From: Aurelia coerulea
Lineage: Eukaryota > Cnidaria > Scyphozoa > Semaeostomeae > Ulmaridae
Length of the DNA stretch: 64,000 bases
Direction of reading: 5' to 3'
Assembly: GCA_039566865.1 (NCBI GenBank)
Contig: CM076947.1
Span: forward strand, 19,345,501-19,409,500
Below the pieces are notes generated by a model, which was not told the origin of the DNA, did no database searches, and saw only the letters and a program-made list of their open reading frames with translations. Position numbers and translations under genes: made by a program. Each line of letters opens with the position of its first letter. The first letter of the stretch is position 1. This document shows, in pieces, positions 53,152-63,209 of this stretch.

Positions 53152-54672
53152 ATGATGGGTCCCTCGTGTGGCCAGATCTCAAGAAAATGCACGGAAAAGC
53201 AAATTGGGATGACAGACCAAGAAGCGTCTTGTGAGAGATTCCAAGCTCAGAATTCAGCGAATCATGGGTTTGATTCAAACTTTACAGACGAGAATTGTGA
53301 TTCTACCGGCGAGAACTCTGACTCTACCGGCGAGAATTTTGACTTTACCGGCGAGCATTCTGACTCTACCGACGACCAGACTGCCCTACAAGTTTGTATT
53401 CAGGATAAGGTAAATTTTTCTGATATATTTAAAGAAGGACTCACTAATTTAGCAAATCTCAAGTGTGCTCTCACTACAGGTGTACAGTTTTATCCAGAAA
53501 ATGAAAGCTTCGTTTGTGATCGATGTGGACTAGGATTTGGTGATAATAGCAATTTCGATACGCATAAACTAATGTGTGGAATAGGGTTCAGTTTCAGTGA
53601 TGATTTAGCTAGACATGCTCAAGGCAATTCTGAGGAGATACGTTATGAAGGCAATAACATATCTGAAACGGGACTGAAACGCAGTTGTGTGGAGAAAACA
53701 TTGACTTGTCATGAAAATTATTTACAAATCAAGATACAAGGAGAAGCAAAGCCTGATGATGATCGTGGAAGAGAAATTAGTGTTCAGGGCAGTCGAAAGA
53801 GACATAGAAATGTTCAGAGCAGTCGAAAGAGACATAAAAAGGATCAGAACAAAGAGAAATCTTCCTCCCCAGATAAATCATGCAAACGATTTAGCATGAG
53901 GTGCCGTTTGAAGAAACAAAAACAAATTTCATGTGATGTGTGTGGAAAGAAATTCAGCCAGAAATCTGATTTGAAAAAACATAAACGAATTCATACCGGA
54001 GAGAAACCTTACGTTTGCGATACATGCGGAAAAGGATTTTGTCAAAATAGCAATCTCATTGCACATAAGCAAAGTCATGCCAGAAAAGAACATTTGATTT
54101 GCAACACTTGTGGAAGAAGATTCAGTCATAAAGGTGATCTTGATAGGCATAAAGAAATACATGAAGGAGACAAGTCGTTCATTTGTAGTAAATGCGGAAA
54201 AGGATTTCGTGAGATTCCAGATCTTATCAGGCATAACGGAGTACACACTGGTAAGAAACTTTATATTTGTGATGTATGTGGAAAAGAGTTTAATCATTCT
54301 AGTAATCGCAGTTCGCATAAAAGAATTCATACTGGAGAGAAACTTTACAATTGTGATGAATGCGGACAAGGATTTAGTCGTAAAGAATATCTCATCACAC
54401 ACGCACGACTTCATACTGGAAAGAATACGTTGGGTTGCGATATTTGTGGGCAGGAATTTGCACAACGATGTCATCTTGTTCGACACCAGCAAACTCATGA
54501 TGAGGATAAACGCTACGTTTGCGATACTTGTGGGAAAAGATTTAAGCTGAATAGCAATCTCACGACGCATAAACGAATTCATACTGGAGAGAAACGTTTC
54601 AGTTGTGATGTATGTGGCAAAGGATTTAGTGACCGTAGCAATTTAATTAGACATAAACGAATCCATACATAA
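53152..54672 (+). CDS. C2H2 zinc-finger protein, nine fingers
   Basis: The ATG at 53152 follows an acceptor-like TATTTCAG, giving 506 aa. Residues ~45-75 hold four 7-aa repeats (STGENSD-like, a 21-bp minisatellite). A C2HC-type finger is near 120-145 (CDRCGLGF ... HKLMC), with a basic stretch at ~215-255. Nine C2H2 fingers then run from ~260 to the end with C-x2-C-x12-H-x3-H spacing and mostly TGEK-type linkers, weaker between fingers 2-4 and 7-8 (ARKE, EGDK, DEDK). Such proteins bind DNA in the nucleus; the target is unknown. The protein ends one residue after the ninth finger's last His (HT, stop), inside a linker, so it looks C-terminally truncated; see the relic fingers downstream. No KRAB, SCAN or BTB domain is seen. 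Confidence 0.85.
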   Translation: MMGPSCGQISRKCTEKQIGMTDQEASCERFQAQNSANHGFDSNFTDENCDSTGENSDSTGENFDFTGEHSDSTDDQTALQVCIQDKVNFSDIFKEGLTNLANLKCALTTGVQFYPENESFVCDRCGLGFGDNSNFDTHKLMCGIGFSFSDDLARHAQGNSEEIRYEGNNISETGLKRSCVEKTLTCHENYLQIKIQGEAKPDDDRGREISVQGSRKRHRNVQSSRKRHKKDQNKEKSSSPDKSCKRFSMRCRLKKQKQISCDVCGKKFSQKSDLKKHKRIHTGEKPYVCDTCGKGFCQNSNLIAHKQSHARKEHLICNTCGRRFSHKGDLDRHKEIHEGDKSFICSKCGKGFREIPDLIRHNGVHTGKKLYICDVCGKEFNHSSNRSSHKRIHTGEKLYNCDECGQGFSRKEYLITHARLHTGKNTLGCDICGQEFAQRCHLVRHQQTHDEDKRYVCDTCGKRFKLNSNLTTHKRIHTGEKRFSCDVCGKGFSDRSNLIRHKRIHT

Positions 54673-55220
54673 GAGAAATCAGAAACCTTTCATTTGTGAT
54701 TCATGCCGAAAAGTGTTCAATCACAATGGTAGGCTTATACTGAGGAATATACCGATCATGGAGGGAAGCCTTATATTTTTTATCAAGGATTTGGTATCAT
54801 TAAAAATCTGACAGTTTACAAACATGTTCTTTCCTGAGTGAAACAGAAATTCTCTTATATCAATGTGAAGAATTCATTTGTTATATATCGAAAAGATTTA
54901 AATATTTTTGCAATATTAGAAGACACATATATGTGGATTCATGATAGGGAAAAAGCTTAGTCTTGCAAAGTTTTAGTTACTATAACAGTTTCTTCAAGAT
55001 GAACGAATGCATTACGGAGAAACCCTCACAACTGTAACACATGGAAGAGGGAATTCATACCAGGGAGAAAACTTCTTACACCTGTGATATTATATAAAGC
55101 AACAAATCTCAAAGGCCACGAATTTATATCGGGTGAAGATATAAATGAAACGTTTGGAAGCATGCAGCTTCTTAGCTTTTTATCAGATTCCTGCAAGTGC
55201 CACTTACATGAACATAACAA
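54673..55220 (+). pseudogene. Decayed C-terminal fingers of the zinc-finger gene
   Basis: Directly after the stop, other frames carry finger remnants: KPFICDSCRKVFNH, then LTVYKHVLS, a RRHIYVDS-like scrap, EKPSQL, HTREKTSYTCD and further broken linkers. The order and spacing fit four or five more fingers lost to a shift and many stops. The present stop at 54670 is therefore secondary. Confidence 0.7.
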
Positions 55221-55299
55221 AGAATTCGTAAGCCAAGTAGAAGCAGTAAATTGAGCATCGCTGATTCCTAATCTATTAGTCTTTTTACATTTTTTATAC

Positions 55300-55677
55300 G
55301 AGAAATTAGCATTTTCTATCTACGAGAAACTCGACTCGGGAGATTGTAAATTTGAGAAATTGTGAGACTGACTTGCTTGCTCCACGAATGAAAACGAGCA
55401 ATGGCCAAAAAGCATTTTCGTTCCGTGGATCAAAGGTTTGGAAAGAATTAGAACATGAGGTCAAGCTAGCCCCCTCTCTGTTTACTTTTAAATGTAGATT
55501 AAGTAGAAAATAGCTTTTAATTTTGTACATTTATTCTATTATAACATTGTAAATATTCCTTCTTATTTTAACAAAATTGTAATTAGGTTTTGCCACGGTC
55601 TCTTAAAAGCAGCCAGTCTTGGCTGATGGGGCCACCATGTTTAAAGAATTTAAAATGAAATGAAGGAAATGAAATGA
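55300..55677 (+). pseudogene. LINE 3' fragment
   Basis: On plus: MKTSNGQKAFSFRGSKVW, KELEHEVKLAPSLFTFKCRL and a stop at ~55513, then a 3' untranslated end with CAGTCTTGGCTGATGGGGCC and a GAAATGAAGGAAATGAAATG tail. C-terminal remnant of a CR1/L2-like LINE. Confidence 0.75.
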
Positions 55678-56308
55678 GTCTTATTTCGAGGTGAGGGATT
55701 TAAGTATGTTTTTATGTGGGTTGGTCGTTCGAAAAGGGTGTGGGGTGAGTGATGTAGTCCAATGTTCTCACAAGTTTCATGCCAGATAATACAGTGGAAG
55801 CGCCAGTATCATTGCGTGGGTTACTTTAAGATCAGTCATATTTTTCTCAATGTACAAGTGATTTTTATGAACGTGTTTTTCTCACAATCGTTCAAAATAG
55901 GCTTAACTTGTAGATCCATTGTTTAGATAAACAACCAGCACTACAATTCTTTTCATTTGGGAATTCCTATTAGCCATTTTGCAAATAGTTTTCAGCATCG
56001 TCAAGCTGAAGTGTTAGCAAATTTATTTATGGATTTTGGGCAATACAAGACTGGATAATTTCATAAAATTGCTCATAACTAGGATACGACCGATTCAAAC
56101 CAACTAAATTATAATATCTAATGTTCTTTTCACATTGACAGAGTTAAACCAGCTTTGCCTAAATCAGGTTAAATTTCAACCAATCAAATGACTTCGGTTT
56201 GTTGGATTGGCCAATTAGCGCGCAAAATTTGATAACATGGACCGTTTTAACTTGTCAGTGTGAATGGAGCATAATTTTCAACGAATCTCATCAATTGGTA
56301 GCAAACTA
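55678..56308. other. Unassigned sequence
   Basis: No gene or repeat could be supported between the LINE tail and the mariner-like MITE. Confidence 0.4.
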
Positions 56309-56310
56309 TA

Positions 56311-56905
56311 CAGGGTGTCCTAAAAAGATTGTGCCCCGTTTGCCTGAAGATTGCGACAAAACGCAAAAAGACTCTCGCCAAATTTTTGCACGATGTTGCT
56401 CTTCGGATATTCAATTAAAGTTTGCTACCATTCCCGTAAAAATCCGTTAAAAAATGATGGAGCTATGACCTTCAGAAGACCAAATTTGCCTGATGACTGA
56501 AACCAGCGGTCGGCCATTTTGTCTTACTATTTTGCAGTGATAAGTATCTTCACGTGAGGTAAGAAATAATTTCTGTGAGGTCAGAAATAGTGGAACTCTC
56601 CAAGGATTATCGGAATTTTCACGAGAGCTATGACATTGGAGGCTGCTGTTCCATTTTCAATCCATGAAGCTATTTATCGTGCATTATAGTAAGACAAAAT
56701 GGCCGACCGCTGGTTTAAGTGATCGGGAAAATTTGGTCTCCTGAAGGTCATAGCTCCATCATTTTTCAACGGATTTTCATGGGGACGCTAGCAAATTTTA
56801 ATTGAACATCTGAAGAGCACCATCATGCAAAAGTTGGGCGAGAATATTTTGCCGTTTTGTTGCAATCTTTAGACAAACGGGGCACAAATTTTTTGGGACA
56901 CCCTA
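56311..56905. mobile_element. Mariner-like MITE, TA-flanked
   Basis: CAGGGTGTCCTAAAAAGATT at the left and the inverse of TAGGGTGTCCCAAAAAATTT at the right are each followed by GTGCCCCGTTTG. TA lies on both sides (56309-56310, 56906-56907). Inverted similarity continues inward (GGAGCTATGACCTTCAG, GGTCGGCCATTTTGTCTTAC) over most of the length, so it is a long palindrome. The GGGTGTCCCAAAA end is typical of Tc1/mariner-related MITEs. Confidence 0.85.
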
Positions 56906-56907
56906 TA

Positions 56908-57391
56908 GGCTATGAAACGTCTTAATTTGTTTGTGACTCACCCAGTACGTACTTGAACGAAGCTGTAAATGTGCGATGCACTGAAAGATAATTTAGTGGC
57001 AATAGCGATCTTGATGCACACCGACGAATTCATGCTGAAGAGAACTTTTAATATGTGGACTAAATAACAACCCAATCTACCAAATTCTCCCCTTTTAAAT
57101 GTTTTGACAACCGGCTGCACAAAAATTGCTTCCTTTTGGTACCCCGCTCTAGAAAAAAGAGGTGAAAATGATACCCTGAAAAATGGCACATTCCCGTGGG
57201 GAAAATATACTAAGTACCCTCCCCCTGGATCATTTCTTTATCTTAACGATAACAATGACAGTAACAAATGCAGAGAAAGGAACAGCTTATTTACATATAT
57301 GCATCTCTATTGATTTGCATCTTCTCTTCGTGACAACAGGAACAGCAACAAGAACAATAACAATGGAAACATCAGGCTATCTACATATATA
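56908..57391. other. Unassigned sequence between MITEs
   Basis: No gene is supported. GATAACAATGACAGTAACAA- and CAACAGGAACAGCAACAAGA-type simple stretches are present. Confidence 0.35.
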
Positions 57392-57393
57392 TA

Positions 57394-58198
57394 CCGGGTG
57401 TCCCAAAAAAGCAACGGATTTAGGCTTCGGATTTTGGCCTAACTGAAAACACGCTTGCGGAATCTCCTCAGTCATTTGAAAAGTTTAGTAGTGTGAGCAT
57501 GCTAAGGCACACATGTTTAGGCACACATTTCAGATGAAATTTGAAAGCTGAAAATTGACAAACATAATGCCGAAAGGAAAATTCACAAAGGAATATATTT
57601 CTTCAATCATAGTGCACCTGCAAAAGAGCCAAGCACGAATGAGCATTTTTAAGGATCTTATCCATGGATAATTTTCTCTTGGGTATATTTGATTTCTTGT
57701 TTCGTAATTATTCGAAGAAAGGTCATACAAGATGCATTTTAATAAAGTCATGAAGATTGCAAGAACTAATTCATTTTTCATACCCAAGCAAACTACTTCG
57801 CGGATTGCATCCCTTTTATGAGATAGATGCAATGCTAACTTTCGAAACTTTTGAAGCATAAAAAGATGTCTTTTGAGGACAAAATTAATGAATTTGATTG
57901 AATTTCTATTCAAATTTTTTCCTCAGCACAAGGCATTTTCAGGGCAATTCAGGAGATTCCCCAAAATAGCGCGTTTGCAGTTTAGGCTAAAAGCCACAAG
58001 CTCTGGTTTGGAGGTTCAGGCAAATTTGGACTTTCCAGATTAATATTGCAACTCTCCATGCACCAATATCAACAAACGAGGTATCTATCTTCAAGTTAGC
58101 TATTGAGAATCATATCAAAAATTATTGTGGATTGATTGGACCTAAACTCTTGTCGCTAGTCCCGATCAAATCCGTTGCGCTTTTTTTGGGACACCCGG
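57394..58198. mobile_element. 805-bp mariner-like MITE, TA-flanked
   Basis: CCGGGTGTCCCAAAAAAGC at 57394 is inverted at 58198, with CAACGGATTT inside both. TA flanks both ends (57392-57393, 58199-58200). No transposase frame; the 127-codon minus frame inside has no DDE/D-type motif that I recognise. Confidence 0.85.
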
Positions 58199-58416
58199 TA
58201 CATCTCTAATGAATTGCAGTTTTTCTTTATCATAACAACAACAAAACAACAGCAATAACGATAACGATAACAATAACAAAACCAGGCTATCAACTTATCT
58301 ACATCTCTATTTTGTTTCTAAGCATATCTTTCTAAGCGTGTGAAAAAGCACGATCAACTCTGTTATTTTCATGGTGACACAACCCTATTCAGGTGGTAAC
58401 AACACTGCAATAAGTA

Positions 58417-58834
58417 GCCTGCGTGCAGACTCTACTGATTTCTTTTCAGAGAGGTTCTCCTCCAGTAGAGTCTGCGCAACAGCGACCAAATCCTTGTTTT
58501 TGGTCACGCGCGGTTCCAAGGATTGAGGAACTAACTCATTGAAATTGATTCAATAGAGCTGCCTATGAATAGGGTAGACAAAACACCGACACACATTTAT
58601 CACAAAAGGGTTTCTATGGCTATCTTTGTTCATGCGTACGCCAATGGAATATCAGCAGACTCGAACAAAGACACAGACGCTCCATCAAACAAAGGGGATA
58701 TGCTTTGGCCAATCAGGAAAGGTTCCTCGTTTCTCATGAACTGAAAGCAGGGATTTGGTCGCTGTTGCGCAGACTCTACTGGAGGAGAACCTCTCTGAAA
58801 TGAAAGAAAATCAGTTGAGTCTGCACGCAGGCTA
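58417..58834. mobile_element. TAGCCTGCG foldback, 418 bp
   Basis: The ends are TAGCCTGCGTGCAGACTCTA and its inverse, with GCAATAAG direct repeats outside (58409-58416, 58835-58842). The arms are ~90 bp, with AGAGAGGTTCTCCTCCAGTA and TGCGCAACAGCGACCAAATC paired. The ~230-bp centre is unrelated to the other copies. Confidence 0.85.
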
Positions 58835-58971
58835 GCAATAAGGCGACACGGTCAAAATGCGAAGTCTTGTCGCTATTGCTATTGATAACCAGTGAGAGGT
58901 AAAAATAGTACACATATGAGGCTGGGTCTAGCCTCTTCACAATTTATTGATAATGATGATGATCTCACAGA

Positions 58972-59001
58972 ATCATCATCATCATCATCATCATCATCAT
59001 T
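58972..59001. repeat. (ATC)n microsatellite
   Basis: Ten perfect ATC units; a few GAT units lie just upstream (58953-58962). Confidence 0.9.
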
Positions 59002-59149
59002 AATTTATTTACAAAGTAGGCTGAAACAAAACCATAGCTAAAATTACAGCTAATTAAGGCCTACTTGTTTACAAAATTTACGATCTAATCTAAAAATAAT
59101 ATGTATATGTATAATTACAGTAATTTCACTAACTATCCTGTTATGAACC

Positions 59150-59510
59150 CAACCTGTTGGACATATGTTTTGCAAAGCCTACAGTTGCATTTATCACCAT
59201 TCCAGCACCTTATTTGCTTTTTGAAAATTTGAAGGGTGCTGGAGTCTTTTATCTCGTGTGGTATAGCAGCTGCCACATCCTATTTCCAAGGAAAGCTACA
59301 GACTCGATTCCAAAGGACGTAGTGCGTACTTTTGGAAGCAGCGCATCGGTCCCATGCCTCAAGTCGTAGCCAGTGTTCCGCTGCGTGAAAATATACTTCA
59401 TAACAGTTGGACTTAGATCTAATTTTGTTTTAAAAATCTCAGTCATAAAACTCCTGGGTATTTGCTCATGAACTATTCCCAGCACGGGGACTTTGTGCAA
59501 GGAGTTTTTT
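59150..59510 (-). pseudogene. LINE C-terminal fragment
   Basis: On minus: MTEIFKTKLDLSPTVMKYIF, TGYDLRHGTDALLPKVRTTS and FGIESVAFLGNRMWQLL, then after one frameshift IKDSSTLQIFKKQI and CNCRLCKTYV. This is the C-terminal end of a Jockey/CR1-type LINE with its Cys-rich tail, different from the FSFRG-type fragments elsewhere in the window. Confidence 0.75.
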
Positions 59511-59771
59511 TTTTACGCCCGGCTGCCTGGGAGGATGGTCGGGGAAGGAATCAAAGGAGACGCGTCATGACAACCATCCTTTAAATCTATTAGATCTTTG
59601 ACACAAATGGAAAAAATGAATTTCTAAGGTTAGTAACATCATCAAACTCGAACTTTGATGATTTTGTAAAAGTTTCATTACCCATTAGGTCACCTGGTGA
59701 AACAAGATAATTTTGCACATCTGTAACTTTTCGGAACCTGCAACCTTCTCTCTCAGGGGGAACTCCCATTA

Positions 59772-60182
59772 AGGGCCTGTTTATATTGGGAAAATCATCT
59801 CACCTTCCAGCCTGTGAGCTGAGAGGTGAGATCCCACCCTTGTATACGATCCCCTGTAATTTTCATCTTGCGTTTATCTGGAAAATGAGCCAGCCCGGCT
59901 AGGTGAGATCCCACCCACTCTACGAGAGGTGGGATCTCACTGAAGTGGGATGAAAATTTTCCATATAAACGCTGGAAGGTGGGATGAAAAGCTAGAAGGT
60001 GGGAGGAAATCGTCTGTTTTGCCCACGCGCTAATATGTAAACAAAAAGAAACCTGATCGCTGCTGGCGCCAAACACCAATTACGATTGTTATTGTCTGAA
60101 ATATAAATACACGCAGATTTCATCCCACCTGACAGCTGATAGCCTGGAAGGTAGGATGATTTTCCCCAAATAAACAGGCCCT
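59772..60182. mobile_element. 411-bp MITE with GGGCCTGTTTAT ends
   Basis: AGGGCCTGTTTATATTGGGA continues AAATCATCTCACCTTCCAGC at the left; the right end is the inverse of AGGGCCTGTTTATTTGGGGA continuing AAATCATCCTACCTTCC. TIR ~38 bp. The interior has several GGTGGGATCTCAC-like inverted words. Target duplication unclear. Confidence 0.75.
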
Positions 60183-60634
60183 ATGGCGTAATATGGGGCA
60201 CAATCACGTTTTGAGGGTCTTACCGAACGGCTACCAAATGGCCGTAAATACATGTTACCGATTGAGGGTCCCCTAAGATTCCTTGGCAATTATGATATTT
60301 CAACTCAATACGTTCCTCCACTAGGAGTATTTTCGAGTTTGAACCCGGCAAATTATTGTAGCAATCTTCAATTAACTTTAAAGTTATTTTGCTCCCTTTA
60401 AAAGTTTTGCATTGGACATTATCAACTTTGCAGTACATTGTAATCCCTGAATGCTACCAATTGATCCAATTGTGGCTCCAAAAACAACCATTTGGGGGTT
60501 TTGTAAATACAAAGGACTGCAAAGGAGTGCAATTTTTAAAAATAATTTGCTTTGGCCCTCTTTAACCCTGACTAGACTCCTTGCTACGGCCATAATGGGA
60601 GTCAAACCCTCGGGCTTTGAATCTGCATAAATTT
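60183..60634. other. Downstream region of the charged-repeat gene
   Basis: No supported gene. This would hold the 3' untranslated sequence of the minus-strand gene that ends at 60635; no clear polyadenylation word was found. Confidence 0.35.
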
Positions 60635-61945
60635 CTAGACTTTACAAACATGTTCTTTCTTTACTTTCTTGGCCTTTATTTCCTCCTTATCGTTTGTCTG
60701 TTTTCTTCCGTCTTCGTTCTGATAAAATCTTTTCCTTTTGTCTTTCCGTTTTAATTTTTTTGACTTTTCTAATTTATCTGCCTCTTCCTCTGTTCGCTCC
60801 TTGCCTTCTTTCTTTTCTTCATTCCTTCCCTTGCTCTCATATACTTCCCTTTTCTCCTTCCTTTTTAGTTTCCTTAACCTTTTTAATTGCTGTGCTTCTT
60901 CTTCTTTTAATGCTCTTTTATCTTCGTCTTCATTTTCTTCTACGATCCTTCCCGCACTCCTAAATCTTTTCCTCTTCTCTTCCCTTTTTAGCTTCCTTGA
61001 CCTTTTTAATTGCTGTGCTTCTTCTTCTTTTAATTCTCTTTTATCTTCGTCTTCATTTTCTTCTACGATCCTTCCCTCACTTTCAAATCTTTTCCGCTTC
61101 TCTTTATTTTTTTGTTTCCTTGACCTTTTTAATTGCTGTGCTTCTTCTTCTTTTAATTCCCTTTTATCCTCGTCTGCTCTATCTTCTTCACTTCTTCCTT
61201 CCATCTGACACCTTTTTCTCATTTCTTTCTTCCTTGCTTTCTTTGCCTTTTTTAGTTTACCTGCCTCTTCTTCCACTTGGTTTTGTTTGTCGGGCACTCC
61301 AAGCTGAGCCAAAATGTGGGCAATATTCTCATTTCTAGCTCCCATGTTGCTAATACTTTGATAGGCAATCAGAGGCAAGAAGTCCATTAGATTTCTGCTC
61401 CATTTGAACTTTGCGGCTAAATGGCCGGGTACCTCCATTTTCGCTGCAAGTTCATCCGGATTACCCATCAAGGTACGAGCAACGAACCAATGGGTAGCCA
61501 TTGTAAAGAGGGCATTTCCCATAAGAAATGCCCGAGAGAAAAAGTTGTCAAGCCCCTCATTTTGCTGCAATAAATGCTCGACAAGCTTCTTGGCCTCGGG
61601 CATCCCACCTTTTGGCTCAGCAAATCGGTGGAACATCGATGCATTCCTTAAGAAATCCATCATTTCATGGCATTGTGCCACATTAGCAATTTCCTCCTTT
61701 CCAATGCAGTTATCTGCATCTAAGAGCAGGACAAGATTCTCAGCGATTGAGCTGTACAGCTCCGATGCGGCTGTCTTTGGCCTTTTAAGCCACTCACAGC
61801 AAAAATGCTTGAGCCTTCTTAGAATTGTGTTCTGGTCAGGGATGCTCTTCGCCTGTCCATAAGGCTGTAAATAGTTCCTTGGGAACTGCATGAAAAATTC
61901 TACCCCGTCACCATTCTGTGAGTACTTGCTATTAGGCAAACGATC
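60635..61945 (-). CDS. Terminal exon: unknown protein with charged 41-aa repeats
   Basis: The exon starts after an acceptor (TTTCTTTCTCAG) with GAT CGT TTG (reads DRLPNSKYSQNG) in phase 0 and runs 436 codons to the stop at 60635. The initiator ATG must lie in an unseen upstream exon. Residues 1-~220 are globular-looking (HFCCEWLKRPKTAASELYSS, FFSRAFLMGNALFTMATHWF) but I do not recognise the family. Residues ~225-430 are five tandem ~41-aa repeats (123 bp), consensus near KEEEAQQLKRSRKLKREEKR then KRF-x-GRIVEENEDEDKREL. These are alternating Lys/Arg and Glu blocks, probably a long helix or coiled coil, possibly nucleic-acid or histone binding (inference). The third and second repeats are nearly identical, so the array is recently active. 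Confidence 0.7.
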   Translation of the reverse strand, partial: DRLPNSKYSQNGDGVEFFMQFPRNYLQPYGQAKSIPDQNTILRRLKHFCCEWLKRPKTAASELYSSIAENLVLLLDADNCIGKEEIANVAQCHEMMDFLRNASMFHRFAEPKGGMPEAKKLVEHLLQQNEGLDNFFSRAFLMGNALFTMATHWFVARTLMGNPDELAAKMEVPGHLAAKFKWSRNLMDFLPLIAYQSISNMGARNENIAHILAQLGVPDKQNQVEEEAGKLKKAKKARKKEMRKRCQMEGRSEEDRADEDKRELKEEEAQQLKRSRKQKNKEKRKRFESEGRIVEENEDEDKRELKEEEAQQLKRSRKLKREEKRKRFRSAGRIVEENEDEDKRALKEEEAQQLKRLRKLKRKEKREVYESKGRNEEKKEGKERTEEEADKLEKSKKLKRKDKRKRFYQNEDGRKQTNDKEEIKAKKVKKEHVCKV

Positions 61946-62529
61946 CTGAGAAAGAAAAAAATTAGCAGAATTTTAGAACAAAGCCATTTAATACATGTAT
62001 CTATCCAACGTAATTAACCCTACTCGGCTTGGGTGCCATAATGGCCCCCATATCAAAAATTTTGAAATACAGCCTTAGCCATGGACGATATGACTTCATT
62101 TTACCCTACAAAGCCTACAGAATCAGCCCCAAGCGGTTTTTCTTAATGCTAATTAACTGAATATTTAATAAAAGTTAATTACGAGGGAATGTATGTTTCG
62201 TGATACTGAGTGTGGCACACCCCTTTTGCCCTTTTTGTGCACCTTGACAACAGCAACAACTGAAAGTTCTAGAAGACACGTTGTGAATAAAACAATTCTC
62301 GTCGTTTTTCCTCCCCCATGACAGTTCAGTTTTCTCCATTTTCTTGCCAAAGCTTTTTCACTTGGGGGAATTGGGTACGTACGCATAAAAGTTAAACAGA
62401 AGATTGATAGGCACTCCGTTCAGGTGACCTGCAAGAAAAAGCCATGCAGCCGTTTCATTAGCAAGGCCAACGATTACAGACAAGGGCAAAGAAGCTAATA
62501 GAGGACGCCGGTTGGAACTGTAACTGCAA
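61946..62529. other. Upstream region of the charged-repeat exon
   Basis: This would be an intron. A minus frame at 62165-62386 (TYPIPPSEKALARKWRKLN) faintly recalls a THAP-type segment, but it has no Cys pair and no clear splice signal. Confidence 0.3.
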
Positions 62530-62850
62530 TGTAAAGTCCTTGTTCTCCTTTGACAAAGGAGTCATGACATATAAAATTCTGCTTGACCTTTGTCCCGAAA
62601 ATCTTCACCATAAGTTTGCAGAAAGATCCATGATTTCAGAGTATAGAACCAGAAATCATGGAGAGCTGCAAATTCCCAAAGCTATGTTAGAATATGCAAA
62701 GTGAAGTTTCTACTTCTCTGGTGTCAAAAACTGGAAGGATATCCCTGACAGCATTCGAGAACAAGGATAAATCGCTCGTTTTAAAACAGGTTTTAGAAAG
62801 TACCTTTTGAACCTACAAGACCCAAATACGACCCATTTAGAGCAGCATAT
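62530..62850 (+). pseudogene. LINE C-terminal fragment
   Basis: On plus: MTYKILLDLCPENLHHKFAE, RSMISEYRTRNHGELQIPK, a stop, then SFYFSGVKNWKDIPDSIREQ and, after another stop, RFKTGFRKYLLN. This is the usual end of a CR1/L2-like ORF2, decayed by two stops. Confidence 0.75.
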
Positions 62851-63134
62851 TTTAGGTGTTTATTAGTTATTCTTTTTTCTTAATTTCTCTGAAATGATTC
62901 GTTAATATGAATGAGTTTGTACCTCGTACATCGCAAACTGTTTTTCCGCTATCTCTTTTATTCATGCGAAACATGTTATCTATGATCAACCCTTTGGAAT
63001 TGAAGTTCAGTAATTGTACTTCATATTCAGAATACTTCTCTAGGAATGCATAAAGAGGCCCAGAATCTTTCCGATTGCTATTTTTCGTATTCTGTTCTTG
63101 GTCTTCCCTTTTGTTGGATACTTTGAAAGTTTTT

Positions 63135-63209
63135 CTCCGAAGTTGTTTATTGCAAAATCTTGGGGGGGGGGGCACGTGCCCACAGTGCCCCCGGTTCTTA
63201 CGTCTCTAA
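63135..63209. mobile_element. hAT-like MITE, right-end fragment
   Basis: TTGCAAAATCTT, a G-run, GGCACGTGCCC, GTGCCCCCGGTTCTTACGTC match the right half of the 40938-41119 MITE. The left half is missing. Confidence 0.65.

Noticed and set aside
53929..54582. 217-codon minus frame and a 146-codon plus frame in the zinc-finger gene
   Set aside because: Alternate frames of the C2H2 repeats; the periodic repeat keeps them free of stops.
60694..61338. Plus frames rich in Phe/Leu/Ser
   Set aside because: Antisense shadow of the charged 41-aa repeats on the minus strand.
62165..62386. Possible THAP-like segment TYPIPPSEKALARKWRKLN
   Set aside because: It lacks the Cys2/His-Cys set that defines THAP and has no convincing splice sites.
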